A stretch of DNA of 61,332 bases, from NCBI RefSeq assembly GCF_003172875.1, contig NZ_QGKM01000014.1, forward strand, positions 1 through 61,332, read 5' to 3'. The DNA is from Leucothrix pacifica. GTDB lineage: Bacteria > Pseudomonadota > Gammaproteobacteria > Thiotrichales > Thiotrichaceae. Below, piece after piece: positions 23,954-32,757 of this stretch (position 1 is its first letter; each line of letters starts with the position of its first letter). A model generated the notes under the pieces. It searched no databases. It was given only the letters and a program-made list of their open reading frames with translations, and was not told the origin of the DNA. The position numbers and the translations under genes are program-made.

Positions 23954-25048
23954 ATGAGTAACACGACTGGGGCAGCTGTCCGCTTTGAGAAGGTTCAGAA
24001 AAGCTACGACGGCGAAGTGATGGTGGTTAAAGACTTAAACCTGGACATCGCTCCTGGTGAGTTCCTGACAATGCTAGGCCCTTCCGGATCAGGTAAATCA
24101 ACCTGTCTGATGATGCTGGCAGGATTCGAACCTGCAACTAACGGCGAAATATACCTCAACGATAAAGCCATCAACTCCGTCCCGCCAAACAAACGTGGCA
24201 TTGGTATGGTGTTTCAAAACTACGCCTTATTCCCACACATGTCGGTCGCAGAGAACCTGGCCTTTCCATTGAAAGTGCGGGGTATTAGCAGCAAAGATAT
24301 CGATGAAAAAGTCAAACATACACTGGATCTGGTTGAGCTAGGCGCGTTCGGTAATCGTCGCCCTGCACAACTCTCAGGTGGACAGCAGCAGCGTGTGGCC
24401 GTTGCCCGTGCTTTGGTTTTTGAACCAGAACTGATTTTGATGGATGAGCCACTAGGCGCATTGGACAAGCAGCTTCGTGAGCAAATGCAATACGAGATCA
24501 AACACATCCATGAACGACTCGGTGTAACCGTTGTTTATGTGACGCATGACCAGACCGAAGCATTGACCATGTCGGATCGCGTAGCGGTATTCGAAGATGG
24601 CATCATCCAACAACTATCTCCCCCTGATGAACTCTATGAAAGCCCGCAAAACTCTTTTGTAGCGCAGTTTATCGGTGAGAATAATAAACTCTCCGGCAAA
24701 GTGACCACGCTTGACGGCAATGTCTGTGACGTACTACTGGATGATGGAACACACGTAAAATCAGAGGCGGTTAATGTTTCTGCAGTCGGTGATCGCACCA
24801 CTATTTCGTTACGACCAGAGCGTGTCGAAGTCGACCCACAGTCACCGATGGACAATAACCTCAAAGGCAAAATCAGTGAAATCCTGTATCTGGGAGATCA
24901 CTTGCGAATCGTCATGGAAGTCGCCGGCAATAAAGAATTTATCGCAAAGATCAGAAACCGTGGTGAAACCAGACCGTTTGCAAAAGATCAGGTGGTGACC
25001 GTGAGCTGGGCTGCAAGCGACTGCAAAGCGCTGGACCCTGTTTCCTGA
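23954..25048 (+). CDS. ABC transporter ATPase, PotA-like
   Basis: A 364-residue ATP-binding subunit of a spermidine/putrescine-type importer. Seen are Walker A GPSGSGKST, the Q-loop FQNYALFPHMSV, the signature LSGGQQQRVAVARAL, Walker B LILMDEPLGALD and switch His THDQTEAL. The C-terminal 120 residues form a TOBE-type regulatory domain (LSGKVTTLDG..., ...LRPERVEVDP). It is the first gene of an ATPase - binding protein - permease - permease operon. The real substrate is not certain: polyamines are the first choice, but opine-like or other cationic compounds use close relatives. Confidence 0.92.
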   Translation: MSNTTGAAVRFEKVQKSYDGEVMVVKDLNLDIAPGEFLTMLGPSGSGKSTCLMMLAGFEPATNGEIYLNDKAINSVPPNKRGIGMVFQNYALFPHMSVAENLAFPLKVRGISSKDIDEKVKHTLDLVELGAFGNRRPAQLSGGQQQRVAVARALVFEPELILMDEPLGALDKQLREQMQYEIKHIHERLGVTVVYVTHDQTEALTMSDRVAVFEDGIIQQLSPPDELYESPQNSFVAQFIGENNKLSGKVTTLDGNVCDVLLDDGTHVKSEAVNVSAVGDRTTISLRPERVEVDPQSPMDNNLKGKISEILYLGDHLRIVMEVAGNKEFIAKIRNRGETRPFAKDQVVTVSWAASDCKALDPVS

Positions 25049-25058
25049 CAACCAATTT

Positions 25059-25089
25059 AACTACCGAGACTCACGCTTCGGTTGTTTTT
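25059..25089 (+). terminator. Attenuator-like hairpin between ATPase and binding-protein genes
   Basis: AACTACCGA pairs with TCGGTTGTT (one mismatch) and TTTTT follows. It could end part of the transcripts or adjust the ratio of ATPase to binding protein. Confidence 0.45.
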
Positions 25090-25133
25090 ACTAGTGCCCG
25101 AGACCAATCGGGCTGTATTCTGAGGAGAATAAA

Positions 25134-26225
25134 ATGAAGTTAAAATTACTTATCTCTAGCATGGCATTAAGCCTGGGCATGGGCTTTGCTGGTTCAGCAA
25201 GCGCTGCTGGCGGCGAAATCACCGTCGTATCATGGGGTGGTGCTTACACTAAGTCTCAGGTTGAGGCATACCACAAACCCTGGATTGCTAAGACTGGAAA
25301 CAAGATCAAATCAGAAGACTACAATGGCGGTATCGCTGAAATCAAAGCAATGGTTGAAGCCGGTAACGTGAGCTGGGACATCGTTGACGTTGAACTATCT
25401 GACGCTATTCGTGCTTGTGACGAAGGTCTGCTTGAGACAATCGATCACTCGAAGCTTCCTCCTGCAAAGGACGGTACTCCTGCGACTGAAGACTTCATCG
25501 AAGGAACACTTTATGACTGCGCGGTAGCAAACATCGTTTGGTCAACTATCTTTGCTTATGACAAGTCAAAGATGCCAGAAGGCCCTAAGACAATGGCAGA
25601 CTTCTTTGATACAAAGAAATTCCCTGGTAAGCGTGGTCTTCGCAAAGGCGCTAAAGTAAACCTTGAGTTTGCTCTGATGGCTGATGGCGTAGCTGCAAAA
25701 GACGTTTACAGCGTCATGGAAACTGAAGAAGGAATTGACCGTGCCTTTAAAAAGCTAGACACCATCAAAGATGATGTTGTTTGGTGGGAAGCTGGAGCGC
25801 AACCACCACAGCTATTGGCTGATGGTGAAGTTGCAATGACAACTGCATACAATGGTCGTATCTTTAACGCTGTTGCTGGTGAAGACAAGCCGTTCGAAAT
25901 CGTTTGGGACGGTCAGGTTTGGGATTTAGACCTTTGGGTTATCCCTAAAGGCACTAAGAATAAAGAGCTTGCAATGGACTTCTTAGGCTTCTCAACAGGT
26001 ACTGAGCCACTGGCAGCACAAGCTTCCTGGATCTCTTACGGCCCTGCTCGTAAATCTTCTGCACCATTAGTAGGTAACTATGCTACGAATGAGAAGATTG
26101 ATATGGCGCCGCAAATGCCAACTAACCCTGAGAATCTTACTAACGCTGTACAGAACAACTTTGAGTTCTGGGCAGACAATGCTGACCAGCTTAACGAGCG
26201 TTTCAACGCTTGGTTAGCGAAGTAA
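25134..26225 (+). CDS. Periplasmic substrate-binding protein, PotD-like
   Basis: A 363-residue binding protein with a clear signal peptide (MKLKLLISSMALSLGMGFAG..., cleavage after SASA). The mature protein starts GGEITVVSWGGAYTKSQ, the common start of PotD/PotF-type proteins. Further family marks are SWDIVDVELSDAIRACDEGLLE, FIEGTLYDCAVANIVWSTIFAYDK, VWWEAGAQPPQLLADGEVAMTTAYNGR and a C-terminal FNAWLAK. It delivers the substrate to the two permeases encoded downstream. AGGAGAA before the ATG is a strong ribosome-binding site. A stable hairpin after the stop probably protects its mRNA and keeps its level high. Confidence 0.92.
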   Translation: MKLKLLISSMALSLGMGFAGSASAAGGEITVVSWGGAYTKSQVEAYHKPWIAKTGNKIKSEDYNGGIAEIKAMVEAGNVSWDIVDVELSDAIRACDEGLLETIDHSKLPPAKDGTPATEDFIEGTLYDCAVANIVWSTIFAYDKSKMPEGPKTMADFFDTKKFPGKRGLRKGAKVNLEFALMADGVAAKDVYSVMETEEGIDRAFKKLDTIKDDVVWWEAGAQPPQLLADGEVAMTTAYNGRIFNAVAGEDKPFEIVWDGQVWDLDLWVIPKGTKNKELAMDFLGFSTGTEPLAAQASWISYGPARKSSAPLVGNYATNEKIDMAPQMPTNPENLTNAVQNNFEFWADNADQLNERFNAWLAK

Positions 26226-26246
26226 GTTTTATTTAAGACGTCACAC

Positions 26247-26274
26247 CTCGTACGGTGAGTCATCACCGTGCGAG
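26247..26274 (+). other. Intercistronic stem-loop after the binding-protein gene
   Basis: CTCG-T-ACGGTGA / TCACCGT-G-CGAG with loop GTCA gives a 12-bp stem with a single T-G pair. Such hairpins after binding-protein genes commonly slow 3' decay. No T run follows, so read-through into the permease genes is expected. Confidence 0.6.
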
Positions 26275-26318
26275 CTTTCCACAAAAGCGTTGAGCACTCA
26301 CAACCATAGAGATTCTTC

Positions 26319-27584
26319 ATGCCAGATCCCACCACACCTATTCTGACTGCCGATGGAACGCCTCTTAAAGCCAAACTAGCGCAGACTACCCGTCAATTAA
26401 AGTGGAAAGCATTTTTACTGACACTTCCATTAGTACTATTTGTCGTCATCACGTTTGTACTCCCGATAGGCCAAATGCTCTATCGTTCGGTACACAACCC
26501 GGCAGGTTCTAATGTTGTTCCTCAATTCGCAGAATTCATTCAGGAGTGGGATGGACAAGGTTTACCGGACGACAAGTACGTTGAGTCATTTGTTAAAGAT
26601 CTTGCTGTGGCACGCAAGAACCGCGAAATCGGTAAAACCGTCGGTAATCTGGCAACTCGTGTAAACTACGAAATGCCCGGCTCCCGAAGTCTGATTACTT
26701 CAACTGCCCGCAAAGCCGCTAAAATTACCGAAGGCCCGTACCTTGATGCGCTCATCAAGATCAATAAAAAATGGGAAAACCCCGCTATCTGGCTAACGCT
26801 GCAACGGGTATCCAAAGACTACACACTCGCCTTTTATCTCGCTGCTACCGATATGAAGTATGACGAGACCGGCAAAATCGTTCAGGCCGACGATCTTTAT
26901 CAAATCTATATTCCTATCCTGCTGAAAACCCTCTGGCTATCGGCAGTGATCACCGTGTTATGTTTTATTTTGGCCTACCCGGTTTCTTATCTGCTCTCAA
27001 CGCTACCACTGCGCACCTCGAATCTGTTAATGATTCTGGTATTACTGCCCTTCTGGACATCACTCTTGGTGCGAACCACCGCCTGGATAGCCATGCTGCA
27101 AACTGAGGGAATAATCAATGATGCTCTGGTATTCCTGGGAGCCATTGATGACGATGGTCGTATACAGATGATCTATAACCAGACCGGTACCATCATTTCT
27201 ATGGTACACATCTTATTGCCATTTATGATTCTACCGCTGTTTTCGGTTATGAAGACTATTCCACCCTCCTACATGAGAGCAGCAAAATCAATGGGGGCAT
27301 CAACGTTCTATTCATTCCGTCGCGTTTATTTCCCACAGACTATTCCAGGGATTGCCGCAGGAACATTACTGGTATTCATTCTGGCTATCGGTTACTACAT
27401 CACTCCGGCCTTAGTTGGTGGTAACGATGGTCTGCTGATATCGAACCTAATCGCTGATCACATTAAGAAGACACTTAACTGGAGTCTTGGCGCCGCCCTA
27501 GGAACTATACTTCTGGTGGTCGTCATGGTGTTCTATTGGATTTATAACAAGCTTGTCGGCGTCGACAATCTGAAGTTCGGGTAA
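26319..27584 (+). CDS. ABC permease, PotB-like, with large periplasmic insert
   Basis: A 421-residue inner-membrane permease. TM1 lies at about residues 27-50 (FLLTLPLVLFVVITFVLPIG). A soluble insert of roughly 150 residues follows before the usual permease core begins at YQIYIPILLKTLWLSAVITVLCFILAYPVSYLLS. The EAA-type cytoplasmic loop is YMRAAKSMGASTFYSFRRVYFPQTIPGI. PotB proteins are normally 275-320 residues, so the insert makes this a long-form member. It pairs with the next gene, 9 bases downstream. Confidence 0.9.
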   Translation: MPDPTTPILTADGTPLKAKLAQTTRQLKWKAFLLTLPLVLFVVITFVLPIGQMLYRSVHNPAGSNVVPQFAEFIQEWDGQGLPDDKYVESFVKDLAVARKNREIGKTVGNLATRVNYEMPGSRSLITSTARKAAKITEGPYLDALIKINKKWENPAIWLTLQRVSKDYTLAFYLAATDMKYDETGKIVQADDLYQIYIPILLKTLWLSAVITVLCFILAYPVSYLLSTLPLRTSNLLMILVLLPFWTSLLVRTTAWIAMLQTEGIINDALVFLGAIDDDGRIQMIYNQTGTIISMVHILLPFMILPLFSVMKTIPPSYMRAAKSMGASTFYSFRRVYFPQTIPGIAAGTLLVFILAIGYYITPALVGGNDGLLISNLIADHIKKTLNWSLGAALGTILLVVVMVFYWIYNKLVGVDNLKFG

Positions 27585-27593
27585 GGGGGAATT

Positions 27594-28664
27594 ATGACAA
27601 CACAAAAACCATTTATCACACGCCCCGGCACGATCGCACTATATGTTGCCACTGCGATTGTGTTCCTATTGACCTTCTCACCAGCAGTTGCGTTAGCGTT
27701 TATTCTGGTGTTTGGTATTCCACTGTTTTTTATGCACGAGATGCCTGCGTATACCACAACAGGGGAGAAAATCGGTAAGTACATATTTCTCACCATCTGT
27801 ACGATGATCTTTATTTTTCTGATTACACCGATTCTTGTCATTATTCCGCTATCGTTTAATGCTGAGCCTTATTTCACCTTTACTGAAGGCATGCTGTCGC
27901 TAGACCCATCTGCCTACTCTCTACGCTGGTATAAGGATATTGTTCAGTTCGGTATGTTAGACCCCACTGGCACCGAAAACTGGTGGTCAGACATGTGGAA
28001 TAACTCAACGTGGGTGCGCGCTGCCAGAAACTCTTTCTTTATCGCATTAGTTTCAACAATATTGGCAACAGCATTTGGAACCTTGGCAGCACTGGGCTTA
28101 TCTCGCCCTGAGATGCCTTATCGTTCTGCGATTACAAGCTTGCTGATCTCACCTATGATTGTGCCGCTGGTAATCACAGCGACTGGCATGTTCTTCTTCT
28201 ATTCGCAGAAGAATTTATTTCCATTCTATCCGGATGGATTATCTAAGACCTATCTGGGAATTATTCTAGCGCACGCAACTCTTGGTGTGCCATTTGTAAT
28301 TATTACCGTGACAGCGACCTTGTCTGGCTTTGACCGCTCATTGATTCGCGCATCACAAGGTTTGGGCGCCAGTGGTACTACAACATTCTTTAAAGTCATT
28401 ATGCCGCTGATTCTGCCGGGCATGATCTCAGGCGCATTGTTTGCCTTTATTACCTCTCTGGATGAGGTGGTGGCTGTTATCTTCCTTGCGGACGTGGATC
28501 AGCGAACCATTCCAAGACAAATGTTCTCCGGTATTCGTGAGCAGATTTCACCGACTATTCTGGCGGTGGCGACATTGTTAGTTGTGATGTCGATTGCCTT
28601 ATTGACCGCGCTAGAACTGTTACGGCGACGTTCAGAGCGGTTAAGAGGACTGGCACCTAGTTGA
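27594..28664 (+). CDS. ABC permease, PotC-like, with extra N-terminal helices
   Basis: A 356-residue permease. Two hydrophobic helices at about residues 15-45 precede the regular TM1 (about 62-86). The permease core follows, with AARNSFFIALVSTILATAFGTLAALGLSR and the EAA-type loop LIRASQGLGASGTTTFFKVIMPLILPGM. It ends in a basic tail ...ELLRRRSERLRGL. GGGGGAA lies upstream of the ATG. Last gene of the operon, closed by a perfect terminator at 28730-28762. The additional N-terminal segment, like the insert in its partner, suggests a specialised subfamily. Confidence 0.9.
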   Translation: MTTQKPFITRPGTIALYVATAIVFLLTFSPAVALAFILVFGIPLFFMHEMPAYTTTGEKIGKYIFLTICTMIFIFLITPILVIIPLSFNAEPYFTFTEGMLSLDPSAYSLRWYKDIVQFGMLDPTGTENWWSDMWNNSTWVRAARNSFFIALVSTILATAFGTLAALGLSRPEMPYRSAITSLLISPMIVPLVITATGMFFFYSQKNLFPFYPDGLSKTYLGIILAHATLGVPFVIITVTATLSGFDRSLIRASQGLGASGTTTFFKVIMPLILPGMISGALFAFITSLDEVVAVIFLADVDQRTIPRQMFSGIREQISPTILAVATLLVVMSIALLTALELLRRRSERLRGLAPS

Positions 28665-28729
28665 TCTGACATAGCGTCTTAACGAGCCAATACAGTTAGG
28701 GGTCAAGACCTTTGTCCATAACCCTTCAT

Positions 28730-28762
28730 AAAAAACCGGTGGCTTAATTGCACCGGTTTTTT
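28730..28762. terminator. Rho-independent terminator of the ABC operon
   Basis: AAAAAACCGGTG and CACCGGTTTTTT form a perfect 12-bp stem with a 9-base loop. The A and T tracts allow use in both directions, serving the convergent AEC gene too. Confidence 0.9.
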
Positions 28763-28813
28763 ATTGCCTGACAGATTTGTAGCAGGCTATATAAGGCCGA
28801 TTGAAAATGATAA

Positions 28814-29746
28814 CTAAGCTAAAATAATTAACCAAACTGAAATGGTGACGACCGACAGAACCGTTGATAACAATACTGATGAGGCCGCTATTCCAGTTGC
28901 ACGATCATACATGGTTGCAAAAATATAGACATTCATACCCGGTGGCATAGCTGCCATTAATACCACTGGCTTCAGAACTTCCGGAGCAAGGTCAAAAGCG
29001 TAACGCCCAAGCAGATAAGCAATCAGAGGATGAATAATCAGCATACTGATACTGATCAATCCTACCTCGCCTAATCCGGAGCGCAAACGATAACTCACCA
29101 ACATCGCCCCTAAGCCAAACAGAGCCACCGGCAATGCGGAACGAGCAAATAACTCCAAGGCAGAGAGCATCGGGGCCGGAATGGTTATATGGGCTAAATT
29201 GACGATAAATCCAAGCAAGATGCCAAGCATCAGTGTATTGGAGAACACCTGCTTAAACACTACCCTCATGGTTGCAGCAAAGCCCAAACCGTCTGCCCGG
29301 GAAAACTCCATCGCAGTGATGCCCAATACATAACAAAAAGGGGCATGAATCGCCACGATTGCAAAGGCAACTTTCAATGCATCCGCACCATAGGCAAGCT
29401 CAACAATGGCCAGACCGATCAATACAAGGTTCGAGAAAAGTCCCGCAAAACCAATAGCAACCCGTACTCCCGGATTGTGTTTGAAGACCAAACCAGCGCC
29501 CAGCCAGACGATAACGAAACTACTCAATGCGCCGATATAAAACGGTAATAACACACTGGGGTTAAACTCTTTCGCCAGATCTAAATTAGCGACGGCGAGA
29601 AACAATAAGCAGGGAATCGCAAGCTGTGTTGCAAAGCGCATCAATGCCGATGCTTGTTCAGCGGTGAAGTATTTAAAATAAGCCGTTAGGTAACCCGTGC
29701 CGACAACCAAAAACACGGGCAAAACGATCGTGATAATGTCGAGCAC
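28814..29746 (-). CDS. AEC-family (auxin efflux carrier-like) transporter
   Basis: A 310-residue membrane protein of the bile/arsenite/auxin-type carrier fold with about ten hydrophobic segments. Family marks are LPVFLVVGTGYLTAYFKYFT near the start, FATQLAIPCLLFLAVANLDL, and the C-terminal half with LPVALFGLGAMLVSYRL, HPLIAYLLGRYAF and VLMAAMPPGMNVYIFATMYD. Bacterial AEC members move carboxylates such as malate, but the substrate here is unknown. The start is GTG, placed directly after the trmB TAA with no gap, so the gene is translationally coupled to trmB. Confidence 0.88.
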   Translation of the reverse strand: MLDIITIVLPVFLVVGTGYLTAYFKYFTAEQASALMRFATQLAIPCLLFLAVANLDLAKEFNPSVLLPFYIGALSSFVIVWLGAGLVFKHNPGVRVAIGFAGLFSNLVLIGLAIVELAYGADALKVAFAIVAIHAPFCYVLGITAMEFSRADGLGFAATMRVVFKQVFSNTLMLGILLGFIVNLAHITIPAPMLSALELFARSALPVALFGLGAMLVSYRLRSGLGEVGLISISMLIIHPLIAYLLGRYAFDLAPEVLKPVVLMAAMPPGMNVYIFATMYDRATGIAASSVLLSTVLSVVTISVWLIILA

Positions 29747-30433
29747 TTAAACGCGCTCGAATAATAAATCCCAAACACCATGACCCAACTTGATTCCACG
29801 GTTCTCGAATTTCGTCAATGGGCGATAATCAGGGCGCTCAGCATATCCACCCTTCTCTGCCATATTTTTATAATCAGGTGCCGCCGTCATCACCTCCAAC
29901 ATCTGAATCGCATAATCTTCCCAGTCTGTCGCGAGATGAAGTATGCCGCCTTTTTGTAATTTTGTCGCCAGCAACGCAACGAATTCAGGCTTAACAATTC
30001 GGCGTTTGTTGTGTCGTGCTTTATGCCAGGGGTCAGGGAAATAGATTTGCACGCGATCCAACGTCCCATCCGGAATCATCTGATTAATTATTTCAACCGC
30101 ATCATGGTGCATGACTCGCACATTAGTCAGTTCACCATCGCCTACCAGATGCAATAAGTGTCCTACACCTGGCCTGTGGACTTCTATCCCAAAAAAATCA
30201 CGCTCTGGGGATGCTGCGGCCATTTTCGCCAACGAATCACCATTACCAAAGCCAATCTCTAAGGTAATTGGTGCTGTACGCCCAAACTCAGCTGCAAAGT
30301 CCAGCGGTTTACCTGAGAATTCGATACCAAACTTTGGCCATTGAGTTTCTAATGCGAGTTTTTGTCCTGTGGTGAGTCGCCCCTGACGTAGGACGAAACT
30401 GCGAAGTGGACGATGATGGCTTGTGTCAGTCAT
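29747..30433 (-). CDS. trmB: tRNA (guanine-N7)-methyltransferase
   Basis: A 228-residue TrmB making m7G46 in tRNA. The SAM site is [18 protein letters not shown], and [12 protein letters not shown] follows. The catalytic and tRNA-binding part is [24 protein letters not shown], with [10 protein letters not shown] and a C-terminal [19 protein letters not shown]. The ATG at 30433 is preferred over a GTG at 30445, as neither has a strong ribosome-binding site. The AEC transporter starts at the next base after its stop. Confidence 0.95.
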   Translation of the reverse strand: MTDTSHHRPLRSFVLRQGRLTTGQKLALETQWPKFGIEFSGKPLDFAAEFGRTAPITLEIGFGNGDSLAKMAAASPERDFFGIEVHRPGVGHLLHLVGDGELTNVRVMHHDAVEIINQMIPDGTLDRVQIYFPDPWHKARHNKRRIVKPEFVALLATKLQKGGILHLATDWEDYAIQMLEVMTAAPDYKNMAEKGGYAERPDYRPLTKFENRGIKLGHGVWDLLFERV

Positions 30434-30504
30434 AGCTCTGTTCACTGAATGCTACAAAAGCGGGGATAATAAACGGAAATGTCAGTTGAGGGAAATTTGA
30501 AATG

Positions 30505-30536
30505 AAAAACGGGACTGCATTTCTGCAAGTCCCGTT
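30505..30536 (-). terminator. Terminator of fadL-volA
   Basis: AACGGGACT and AGTCCCGTT pair, with inner GCA/TGC and one bulged base. On the minus strand a TTTTT run follows the stem. It separates the volA gene from trmB. Confidence 0.75.
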
Positions 30537-30570
30537 ATTGGTCGAAGCTGATTTAAATTACAAATCGACC

Positions 30571-32607
30571 TTATAATCCTGCGCCGTCTCCCGGACCAGC
30601 ACCTTGAATCACCGACGGATTGGTAATGACAATCGCCTGACCAAAACTTGCCTGATAAGCACTAATCTCAGTTTGCATTTCTACTGTTGCATCTGTACTT
30701 TCAGCTGGATCCAAAACAGAGCCATGGTTTCCTTCGCTAAAGCGCACAATACCATTCACACCTGAGGCACTACTTTGCGTACTCGTAATGCTCTCTAACC
30801 CCATCAACGCAGCTAATGGCTCCGTTCCTGATAGTGGACCTGTTGCCACTGCATTAGGGATGACACTGTCACCAATCACCTCAATCATGTGGATAGAATG
30901 AGTGCCTGCAGCATCCATCGCGTAATTAATCGGATCCGCTGAATCCAGCACCCACTGAGCTCCGGTCAAATAACTTTGATAAGCGTCACCTACAACACCC
31001 TGAGCCGCTAAACCAGCACGAATTGTGTCACCAAATACCTCTGAGCCATCCAGTAATCGAGGTATTCCACCACCAGTGGTGACTAGTGATGATGTCGTCA
31101 CACTGTCTTCAACCCCGAGGTAAACAGTACCGACAATTCCACCCAAGGAATGTCCAACAAAGCCAATCTGACTCCCATCTAATGTGACACCACTGAAGCT
31201 TGGTGAAGTTTCCAAAGTCTTTCTGAGTACCAGCAGGTTAAGAGCACCTTGGCGAATGTTGTCTCTGGATGTCAATAAGCTTGCTAAGTTAAGAAAGCTG
31301 CTTCCTGAACTATCTTCAACACCATCTGGAGTATTAGCAGTAACATTACCATCAGCATCCTCAGTCAAATAGTCAATACCAAACGTGAACTCGTTTTCTG
31401 TCTTAAACGGTAAAACTTGTGCATCAGATTGATCTGTTACTCCATGCAGTGGCAGGTCAATAGACACTACCGCAAAGCCTGCTTGTGCAAGCGAGTCTGC
31501 GACAGCAAGCATATCGGTACGGTTTCGTGTTATACCGTGCTGAAACATAACCACGGGCCATCCAGTTGCTGGCATGACTTGCCCGGTTAAAGGATTAGGT
31601 GTGGAGATTAAAACCGGAATAGTCAGCGTTTCATTGACAACCGGACTAGGGTTAAATCGCGTCAAATCACTACCGTCCGCCCCTTTCCAGTAACCTGTTA
31701 CTGCAGCTACAGGATTAGCTTCCGAAGGCTTTTCAAGGTAGTAAGGAATATCCAAGGTACTCGTTGATATGACCGCGGCACCAAGCGGCGATATACCTGC
31801 AGTATTTACCTCACCCATCGATCCAGCCTCAACATCGGCTGCCAGGGTATCGAGTGTTTGGGAGATTGACTGTGTAGTGAATGACCAACTCAGTACGATA
31901 TCACTACTGCTAAGGCTCGCATCTTGCGCCACAGCAGCTGACTCCATGGCAACTGTAAATGGACGCAAAGCATTCAATGCAGCTAGTGGAGAACCACTTG
32001 GATAATCCGCTAATACCTTTGTAAGATTGTAGATAGTCGATGGTACCGCCGCTACGGCTTCTCCAGACTCACCCGCCAGCACATCAATTCCACTCGTTAA
32101 GACAACCATATAGCTGGTGCTTGCCTTAAGAGGCTGAAGTGGGATTAACAACAATGAATCGTTATCGTCACCACTCGTGGTTACAGCAATCTGACTAGCG
32201 CCTAATTCACTATTGACAGCAGTGACCAAACCATTAGCATCTTTGGTTACCTCAAATACCCGAACACTATCACCAACCACCAAACTCGTAGGATCAATAG
32301 GTGTCCCAAAATTGGCAACCATTGGCGCTGATGTTGAGAACCCGTCCAGTTTATTAACCGCTGCAATGACAGGATTTTCATCTGCATTGGGAATATTCAA
32401 TGTTCCATCAACTGACCCTGCAAACAGAAGATCATTTGTTGTCGGGATTAATCCATTGGCCGGATCAAAAATCGGACCTGCTGTGCTTGTATCTGGTGAT
32501 GTAACTTCCTCTTCACGGTCAGAGTCATTATCAGAGCTCCCTGAACTACAACCAACTGCTAAAACAGAGGCAATACATATTGGTAATAACCACTTTTTAA
32601 ATTTCAT
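30571..32607 (-). CDS. volA: VolA-like surface lipase/lysophospholipase lipoprotein
   Basis: A 678-residue lipoprotein with signal peptide and lipobox LAVGC, then an SSGSSDNDSDREEE-type spacer. It belongs to the Pla-1/cef/VolA extracellular lipase family. The N-terminal half has a beta-sandwich-like region (ANGLIPTTNDLLFAGSVDGTLNIP...). The hydrolase part carries WPVVMFQHGITRNRTDMLAVAD and the nucleophile elbow GFVGHSLGG (Ser about 485); a Ser/Asp/His triad would end near EGNHGSVLDP. In Vibrio, VolA frees fatty acids from lysophosphatidylcholine for uptake by FadL, and here it follows fadL by about 150 bases. The second ATG (32607) is chosen for its ribosome-binding site spacing. Confidence 0.88.
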   Translation of the reverse strand: MKFKKWLLPICIASVLAVGCSSGSSDNDSDREEEVTSPDTSTAGPIFDPANGLIPTTNDLLFAGSVDGTLNIPNADENPVIAAVNKLDGFSTSAPMVANFGTPIDPTSLVVGDSVRVFEVTKDANGLVTAVNSELGASQIAVTTSGDDNDSLLLIPLQPLKASTSYMVVLTSGIDVLAGESGEAVAAVPSTIYNLTKVLADYPSGSPLAALNALRPFTVAMESAAVAQDASLSSSDIVLSWSFTTQSISQTLDTLAADVEAGSMGEVNTAGISPLGAAVISTSTLDIPYYLEKPSEANPVAAVTGYWKGADGSDLTRFNPSPVVNETLTIPVLISTPNPLTGQVMPATGWPVVMFQHGITRNRTDMLAVADSLAQAGFAVVSIDLPLHGVTDQSDAQVLPFKTENEFTFGIDYLTEDADGNVTANTPDGVEDSSGSSFLNLASLLTSRDNIRQGALNLLVLRKTLETSPSFSGVTLDGSQIGFVGHSLGGIVGTVYLGVEDSVTTSSLVTTGGGIPRLLDGSEVFGDTIRAGLAAQGVVGDAYQSYLTGAQWVLDSADPINYAMDAAGTHSIHMIEVIGDSVIPNAVATGPLSGTEPLAALMGLESITSTQSSASGVNGIVRFSEGNHGSVLDPAESTDATVEMQTEISAYQASFGQAIVITNPSVIQGAGPGDGAGL

Positions 32608-32704
32608 TTCCATCTCCTAAACCTCAGAACTTGTCGTTACCCTGAGTATTCTTTTGAATGTTATGATCGGGCACACGCTGACGAATGCCTGAAAAATTTA
32701 CAAG

Positions 32705-32747
32705 CAGAAACCAATGAAAAACATCATTCTATATTCAATGGTTTCTG
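32705..32747 (-). other. Intercistronic hairpin between fadL and volA
   Basis: CAGAAACCA and TGGTTTCTG form a perfect 9-bp stem across a 25-base loop just after the fadL stop. It may stabilise fadL mRNA or lower read-through into volA. Confidence 0.45.
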
Positions 32748-32757
32748 TGAGAATGAC

